Shown: piece by piece, positions 59,557 through 64,000 of the stretch
Layout: each line of letters begins with the position of its first letter
How positions within the stretch are numbered: the first letter of the stretch is position 1
Program-made: the position numbers and the translations under genes
The notes under the pieces: model-generated
Database searches by the model: none
The model's input: the letters and a program-made list of their open reading frames with translations, nothing else
What the model was told of the DNA's origin: nothing
NCBI RefSeq assembly: GCF_014287895.1
Contig: NZ_JACOPP010000017.1
Span: 3,370 to 67,369 of the forward strand
Origin: Lawsonibacter hominis
Lineage (GTDB): Bacteria; Bacillota; Clostridia; Oscillospirales; Oscillospiraceae
Length of the DNA: 64,000 bases
Reading direction: 5' to 3'

Positions 59557-60270
59557 TTATCGTTCCTCGTGTTCCTTTGCGGCAATCTTCCGATAGCCCT
59601 CCAGGGAGGAACCGTCAATAATTTCTTTGTAGGCTGCCATTTGTTCCCGCACCGTGAGCTGCGGAAAGGCAAAAACTTTGTGCTCGTCGGGAATGTCCTC
59701 GATCCCGTGATAGTGCTCGATAAATTGGCCGCCATTGTTCAGCACATAGCCGCCAGGGGCAAAGTGGCCGTCCTCTTCAAGCCGAATATCCCGCCCGTAT
59801 GCCTCATAGTCAAAATAATTCAGCAGGTGCTCCGGCACGTCAATGGCCTCCATGTCCTCCACATAGATGCGGCCCAGGGTTTCATCGTCCTCGACACCGG
59901 GATAAAACTCGTAGCAATCCAGGTTTTGCGCCAGATTGATGAGATCGGCCACGCTGGACGTATGTTCACCGCTATCAATCACGGCCTCAAATTTCTCCAG
60001 TTCGCCCTGATCCAGCTCGGAGAGCAGGCAGGCCAGATGATTGAGCTCGTCCAGGTTTTCATATTCTGTGAGATAGTCGTAGAGCCCCAGCACATCACCG
60101 TCAAAACTGGTTATGAAAAATTCCTCATAACGTACCCCGTCCACACCAATCCGCTTCAAAAGGGCCTGTACTTCTTCGGTAGTTGTGGGGAATTTCAGCG
60201 TTTCGCCAACCAGCTCACCCTCGTTGTACTTTCCCAGGTTGGTGATGTAGGCTTCAAACAGGGACGCCAT
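59557..60270 (-). CDS. ardA: ArdA-family antirestriction protein
   Basis: This 237-residue acidic protein mimics B-form DNA and blocks type I restriction enzymes, protecting an incoming ICE. The N-terminus SLFEAYITNLGKYNEGELVG is the family hallmark, and LGLYDYLTEYENLDELNHLA and VPEHLLNYFDYEAYGRDI follow. ATG 60270 overlaps the stop of the DUF4406 gene. It acts in the new host cytoplasm. Confidence 0.92.
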   Translation of the reverse strand: MASLFEAYITNLGKYNEGELVGETLKFPTTTEEVQALLKRIGVDGVRYEEFFITSFDGDVLGLYDYLTEYENLDELNHLACLLSELDQGELEKFEAVIDSGEHTSSVADLINLAQNLDCYEFYPGVEDDETLGRIYVEDMEAIDVPEHLLNYFDYEAYGRDIRLEEDGHFAPGGYVLNNGGQFIEHYHGIEDIPDEHKVFAFPQLTVREQMAAYKEIIDGSSLEGYRKIAAKEHEER

Positions 60271-60611
60271 CAGCACCGCCCCTGGCCCTTGACGGTCAGG
60301 ATGCCCTCAAGGGTAGTCGCGGTGATCCCCAGGCGCTGGGCCACGGCAATATCATTTTTCATGGCCTCGGTCACGGAATGGCCGCATACCACCAGCACAC
60401 GGGAGCGCCGGAGCAGATCGCGGCCCATGTCGATGCCGTTCTTGTGCTCCTCCGGCACCGCGTCATTGAGGAACAGCGGCAGATAGAGCATGGGGCAGAT
60501 GGGGGAATAGCCCGCATCATAGACCACACGGCAGTAATGCGCCGCCTGCTCCATATCCACCGCAGGATCACCGCGCCACGCAGCGGAGATATAAGCAAGG
60601 GATCGTTTCAT
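60270..60611 (-). CDS. DUF4406-type (nucleoside deoxyribosyltransferase-like) protein
   Basis: This 113-residue protein has a Rossmann-like fold pattern with AYISAAWRGDPAVDMEQAAH, then GIDMGRDLLRRSRVLVVCGH, as in DUF4406 and nucleoside 2-deoxyribosyltransferase-like proteins. The family is common in phages and ICEs; activity is unknown. ATG 60611 has GGAGGTG upstream. It is coupled to ardA. Confidence 0.78.
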   Translation of the reverse strand: MKRSLAYISAAWRGDPAVDMEQAAHYCRVVYDAGYSPICPMLYLPLFLNDAVPEEHKNGIDMGRDLLRRSRVLVVCGHSVTEAMKNDIAVAQRLGITATTLEGILTVKGQGRC

Positions 60612-60902
60612 TGTCAACACCTCCAATATTTAATAGGTAGTTCAACCCTATCCCCCCGCCCTTTCCCATTCATGGGAAAGGGGGCGGCTCTGGAGGATAT
60701 ACCCCCGCCGCCTTGCCGGAAATAGCACAGCCGGGCCAGGCCGTCAAGGGCAAGCCGCCGCAAGCGGCGGGCGTTCCGCCCCTTGACTGCCCGTTCCCGG
60801 CTGTGCTGCAAAATACCCGGCGACGGGGGATATATCACCACAGAGCCCATCCCCGGCGCGGGGCGTTCACCTCTGGACAAAGTGTCCAGAAGCGGGGCCC
60901 GG
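60612..60902. repeat. Large nested inverted repeat between ParB-like and DUF4406 genes
   Basis: Several arms lie inside each other: GATATACCCCCG (60696-60707) with CGGGGGATATATC (60825-60837), AGCACAGCCGGG (60725-60736) with CCCGGCTGTGCT (60796-60807), GTCAAGGG with CCCCTTGAC, and CCGCCGCAAGCGGCGG at the centre. A separate hairpin CCGCCCTTTCCCAT / ATGGGAAAGGGGGCGG lies at 60657-60688. No gene is seen. Confidence 0.75.
60869..60893. repeat. Dispersed palindrome, copy 10
   Basis: Arms ACCTCTGGACA and TGTCCAGAAGC around AAG, ten bases after the stop of the ParB-like gene. Confidence 0.9.
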
Positions 60903-62348
60903 TTACTTCTCCAAGTCCTTTTTCTTGTCCGGTTGCGCCAGTTCGGGCGGCTGTTTCTCTTTCCACTCGTCCAGCAGCGCCATGATCTGCTCTTTCATTT
61001 TGGCAGGAGTGACCTCCTTGCCGAAATACTTAGACAGTTCAGCAGTCGAAATAATCACACCGCGATCCTCCTTTTTTTCTTCACTCAAAATGCCGTCGAT
61101 CACATCGCCGTTGAGCTTGCCCTCCTTGTCCAGCTCGTGGAGCCGCTTCGCCTGGGCCACCGAGGGGGAGGACTGCTCCCCGTCAATGGAAACGGCAATC
61201 AGCCGCTGGTTTTCCGGCCTGATATACGAGATCTCCACCGCAGGCATAAAGCCCATCTGCTTTGTGTCCACCTTGTCCAGAAGCTCCGGCACCAGGGAGT
61301 TGAGCCGGATATACCGCATGACCTTTTTATAGTTCATGTCGTGTTCCTTACCCACAATCTCCACCGAGAGCTTACCCAGGGCCTCCGCCTCTTTCTCATT
61401 TTTCGGGCGGGCCCCCTGGCGTTTGATAGCCTCCACCTCCAAATCCAGCAGCTTTGCCAGTTCGCTGGGGAGAGGATCGCCCCGCTGCTTGTTGCTGTTC
61501 CGCATTTCCCGGACAGCTTCAAGATCGGTCATCTCACGGACGATACAGGGCATTTCCTCCAGCCCGGCCCGTGTACCGCCATGATGGCGGCGGTGACCCG
61601 CGATAATCTCATAGCCCTTGCCGTCTTTTTCCGGGCGGACGGTGGCGGGGGTCATAATGCCATGTTCCTTGATCGTCCCCACCAGATCGTCCATCGCCTT
61701 ATCGTCCTGCACCTTGTAGGGGTGCTCCCGGAACGTATGGAACGGATGAAGCTCCGCCATTTTCAGGTAGACGATTTTTCCCTCTTCCACCGGGCGGGGT
61801 GGCACGTCAGGCGTGGGCGGCAGATTGATCTCCGGCGGCGGGACTGCCGCCTCCTTGACGGGAGCGGCCTTGCCCGGCTTTACCGCCTTAGCGGTTTTAG
61901 ACACAGGCGCACCGCCGGAGCCCGTTTCCTTGCCCTTGTCAGCTTTCTTACCTCTGGACACTTTGTCCCGAACAGCGGGCGGGGCCTCCTCACGGGCCGC
62001 CTTGTCAACCTTAGACGGGCGGCCTGTGCGGGGCTCCGCCGCTTTCTCCTTTTTTTCCGCAGACACCGCAGCCTGCTCTTTCGGGGGACGGCCCCGGCGC
62101 TTTTGGTCGGGTGCGGCCTCCGGTGGCTTGTCGGCCACATCGGGAGCGGCAGTCTCCTTGTCGTTGCGATCAGCAGCGGCCTTGATGTCAGACAGATCAA
62201 TCACCTTACCGGCAGGAGCAGGAGCCTCCTCGCCCATGCCGGAAATCACCGCATGCTCATGCTCCGGCGGAGTGTCCGACCCCAGGAGAGCGGCAATATC
62301 CGGGGGAGTATTTTCCTGTGGGTTCGTGTTTAGTTTGTCATCTGCCAT
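60903..62348 (-). CDS. ParB-like partition/nuclease-family protein of the outer ICE
   Basis: This 481-residue protein has a low-complexity, Lys/Ala/Pro-rich N-terminal 190 residues. A ParB/Spo0J domain follows (about 190-330): KMAELHPFHTFREHPYKV, then KEHGIMTPATVRP and the CTP-binding type motif GHRRHHGGTRAGLEEMPCIV. The motif has GG where many ParBs have AA. An HTH-like part and helical tail follow. Palindrome copy 11 is translated inside the linker (VRDKVSRGKKADK). GGAGG precedes ATG. No ParA gene is in the window. It is the first gene of the ICE transfer operon here. Confidence 0.85.
   Translation of the reverse strand: MADDKLNTNPQENTPPDIAALLGSDTPPEHEHAVISGMGEEAPAPAGKVIDLSDIKAAADRNDKETAAPDVADKPPEAAPDQKRRGRPPKEQAAVSAEKKEKAAEPRTGRPSKVDKAAREEAPPAVRDKVSRGKKADKGKETGSGGAPVSKTAKAVKPGKAAPVKEAAVPPPEINLPPTPDVPPRPVEEGKIVYLKMAELHPFHTFREHPYKVQDDKAMDDLVGTIKEHGIMTPATVRPEKDGKGYEIIAGHRRHHGGTRAGLEEMPCIVREMTDLEAVREMRNSNKQRGDPLPSELAKLLDLEVEAIKRQGARPKNEKEAEALGKLSVEIVGKEHDMNYKKVMRYIRLNSLVPELLDKVDTKQMGFMPAVEISYIRPENQRLIAVSIDGEQSSPSVAQAKRLHELDKEGKLNGDVIDGILSEEKKEDRGVIISTAELSKYFGKEVTPAKMKEQIMALLDEWKEKQPPELAQPDKKKDLEK
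61950..61974. repeat. Dispersed palindrome, copy 11 (degenerate, inside the ParB-like gene)
   Basis: The left arm ACCTCTGGACA and TGTCC of the right arm are intact; the outer right arm is changed (CGAACA). It lies in the low-complexity linker of the ParB-like protein. Confidence 0.75.
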
Positions 62349-62373
62349 GTACTAACCTCCTTCGTGATGGCAT

Positions 62374-62396
62374 AAAAAAACCAGCCTAATGGCTGG
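62374..62396 (-). terminator. Terminator upstream of the ParB-like gene
   Basis: On the minus strand, CCAGCC pairs with GGCTGG around a four-base loop and is followed by seven T. Confidence 0.75.
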
Positions 62397-62440
62397 CTTG
62401 TGGGAAAGTATCACTCCTTTCTGATATTGAAATATAGAAA

Positions 62441-62513
62441 CACCACTTCTTGTCCAATTAAGTGGTGCAGCAAACGATTAAGAATTGTCTTTTAGAAGTT
62501 GCTGTATTATAAT
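62441..62513 (+). promoter_or_regulatory. Promoter of the Dam-type methylase gene, with an upstream inverted repeat
   Basis: TTGTCT (62485-62490), a 17-nt spacer and TATAAT (62508-62513). Upstream, CACCACTT/AAGTGGTG (62441-62448, 62460-62467) forms an operator-like inverted repeat. Confidence 0.65.
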
Positions 62514-62548
62514 TAATATGAGAAATTATATTTGAAAGGGGGGAGCGT

Positions 62549-63424
62549 ATGCAGATGTATTCACCACTCCGTTATCCGGGTGGAAAAAGTAGATTGTCAA
62601 AATTCATTGGACAAGCAATCTGCAACTTACAAATTCATAATTGCACATATATTGAACCATTTGCTGGCGGAGCTGGTGTCGCGCTCTCTTTATTGTTGGA
62701 TGGCGTTGTTGAAAATATAGTTATCAATGACTATGATAAGGCAATATATTCCTTTTGGCGTGCGCTAAAGCAGGAACCAACCGCCCTAATTGAAAAAATC
62801 CAATCCACGCCTATAACTATCGAAGAGTGGCACCGCCAAAAAGAGATATATGTAAATTCAACTTCTTATTCAATAGATTTGGCATTTTCCACCCTATTCT
62901 TAAATAGAACAAATAGGTCTGGAATATTAACAGCTGGCCCTATTGGTGGTTATGATCAAGCAGGAGATTGGAAATTGGATGTCCGCTTTGATCGTGATGC
63001 GCTGATTTCTAAAGTAGAGAAGATGGCAGAACGCCGCAAAAATATTTTTGTCTATAACAAAGATATTATAAGTCTGCTTAGAAACTATATCCCCCATTTT
63101 GGGAACCAGTTATTTATCTACTTTGATCCTCCTTACTATAAAAAAGGACAAAAGTTATATAAGAATTTCTTTACACCTACTGATCACAAACGGATACATG
63201 ATGTGATTGCACAAGAAATCCAAGTTCCCTGGATCATTACTTATGACGATGTAGATGCTATTTCTGAATTGTATCAAGATTACACTATGCGAAAGTTTGA
63301 TCTTACATATAGTGCAGCTAACAAAGGGACTGCTTCAGAATTGATGATCTTTTCAGATATTGAGTTTTGTCCTACTCCAGAGCAAATGATTGCACAAAAA
63401 ATCAATATCAATTTTAGAGAGTAG
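62549..63424 (+). CDS. Dam-type (D12 class) DNA adenine methyltransferase
   Basis: This 291-residue methyltransferase has the alpha-class order: SPLRYPGGKSRL (9-18), SAM motif EPFAGGAGVALSLL near 36, and catalytic FDPPYYKKG near 193. AAAGGGGGGAG precedes ATG. It is AT-rich, unlike the ICE genes before it. The next gene is an ATPase cut short by an IS, so the pair may have been a modification or defence locus. Solitary epigenetic methylation is the alternative. Confidence 0.88.
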   Translation: MQMYSPLRYPGGKSRLSKFIGQAICNLQIHNCTYIEPFAGGAGVALSLLLDGVVENIVINDYDKAIYSFWRALKQEPTALIEKIQSTPITIEEWHRQKEIYVNSTSYSIDLAFSTLFLNRTNRSGILTAGPIGGYDQAGDWKLDVRFDRDALISKVEKMAERRKNIFVYNKDIISLLRNYIPHFGNQLFIYFDPPYYKKGQKLYKNFFTPTDHKRIHDVIAQEIQVPWIITYDDVDAISELYQDYTMRKFDLTYSAANKGTASELMIFSDIEFCPTPEQMIAQKININFRE

Positions 63425-63438
63425 GCAAGGAGAACAAA

Positions 63439-63609
63439 ATGATTATCAGAAGTATAGAGATAGAAAAATTCCGAGCCTTTCAACAGGTTTCATTCACTTT
63501 GGGAAAACGCATTACAGCAATTTCCGGCCGTAACGCTACGCAAAAAACCACTGTGCTTGGAATGATAGGACAGCCTTTTACTATTTCAAAAGGCCATGCT
63601 ATGTATTGA
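63439..63609 (+). pseudogene. Truncated RecF/SMC-like AAA ATPase gene
   Basis: From ATG 63439 (14 bases after the methylase, with AAGGAG upstream) it reads MIIRSIEIEKFRAFQQVSFT, then the P-loop-like ISGRNATQKTTVLGMIGQ near residue 30, and stops after 56 codons at the IS left end. Normal members of such ATPase families are several hundred residues long. The rest, if present, would be beyond the window. GRNATQKTT is an unusual Walker A in which Gly-Lys is replaced by Gln-Lys. Confidence 0.7.
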
Positions 63610-63643
63610 ACCGAACCAGTAAAAACGGACAATAGACAAAACG

Positions 63644-63682
63644 CCCCCTAATGTAGGAAAATGAAAGTACTACATTAGGGGG
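63644..63682 (+). promoter_or_regulatory. Hairpin that covers the transposase ribosome binding site
   Basis: CCCCCTAATGTAG (63644-63656) is the exact complement of CTACATTAGGGGG (63670-63682). The GGGGG of the 3' arm is the only Shine-Dalgarno-like sequence before ATG 63690, so transcripts running in from outside would hide it. Confidence 0.7.
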
Positions 63683-63689
63683 TATTATT

Positions 63690-63974
63690 ATGGCAAGGAA
63701 GTATCAGCACACCCAGGAATTACTGCCTAAAATCAAAGAAATGCTTGAAGGCGGAATGACACAGCGAGAGGTTGCGGAGAGACTTGGGGTGACAGGAGAG
63801 AGAGCAATCCATCATCTTCTTACACGCGAAAGGAAAAAGGAGCTGCATGGCATACCGAAGCAGCGTGGTCGGAAACCCGCGAAGGCCCTGGCAGAGTACA
63901 AATACGAAAACAAGCGCTTGAAAATGGAAGTAGAGCTGTTGCGGGATTTTCTCTTGCTCACTGGGAAGGAGTGA
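63690..63974 (+). CDS. IS transposase OrfA (helix-turn-helix protein)
   Basis: This 94-residue protein has a helix-turn-helix (GGMTQREVAERLGVTGERAI near residues 20-39) and a C-terminal leucine-zipper-like helix (EYKYENKRLKMEVELLRDFL), the standard OrfA layout of IS3-type elements. The catalytic OrfB would follow in another frame: bases 63973-64000 are open but the window ends. It is the first gene of the IS that cut the ATPase gene. Confidence 0.8.
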   Translation: MARKYQHTQELLPKIKEMLEGGMTQREVAERLGVTGERAIHHLLTRERKKELHGIPKQRGRKPAKALAEYKYENKRLKMEVELLRDFLLLTGKE

Positions 63975-64000
63975 AGATCAGCGTAAAATACAAGGTCATA

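Larger units (their letters stand above)
63605..64000 (+). mobile_element. IS3-like insertion sequence (left part)
   Basis: Near 63607 the ATPase sequence changes to an IS-like end (TGAACCGAACC), followed by a transposase OrfA gene. The right part lies outside the window. Family assignment rests on OrfA type and layout and is not certain. Confidence 0.65.

Overview
The window looks like the chromosome of a GC-rich gut Firmicute, probably of the Oscillospiraceae/Flavonifractor type. This rests on codon and protein style, the ICE families present and a human-gut resistance gene; no 16S rRNA is present, so the genus is inference. Bases 1-8880 are ordinary chromosome: a secreted membrane protein, a zinc/manganese-type ABC transporter operon, a tsaE-tsaB-upp operon, a RodA/FtsW-type protein, an SLH-domain surface protein, and two identical tRNA-Ala(GGC) genes that bracket two odd tRNA 5'-half repeats.

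From about 8880 to beyond 62350 lies an integrative conjugative element (outer ICE), mostly on the minus strand. Read from right to left it has ParB-like, DUF4406, ArdA, PcfB, VirD4, Maff2, VirB6, two DNA methyltransferases, PrgI, VirB4, an NlpC/P60 hydrolase, DUF4315, CD1107-type, MobC and CD1845-type proteins, relaxase, oriT, sigma factors, a TnpW-like protein and a large serine recombinase next to the tRNA-Ala. An AT-rich two-gene TIR-like plus four-TM module, a candidate defence system, sits on the plus strand inside the transfer region.

Three mobilisable elements, each with its own serine recombinase, relaxase and recognisable oriT, are nested in this ICE. Element 2 (about 50454-58083) splits virD4. 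Element B (about 38.6-49.35 kb), which carries tet(W), lies in the Maff2 gene. Element A (about 27.93-38.50 kb, with inverted ends and MGMT-like, MBL and NTF2-like cargo) lies beside it. The outer ICE should therefore be unable to transfer itself unless the insertions excise, although each insertion may be mobilised by a helper.

Two properties mark the outer ICE and were not seen in the insertions. One is an 11-copy family of a 25-bp palindrome (CTGGACA, 3 nt, TGTCCAG core) placed at or near gene boundaries, several copies being translated in frame. The other is a set of genes whose expected start position, 7 nt after a strong Shine-Dalgarno, is ATC or CTG instead of ATG. The right edge (62549-64000) holds a Dam-type methylase, an ATPase gene cut after 56 codons by an IS3-like insertion sequence, and the first ORF of that IS.
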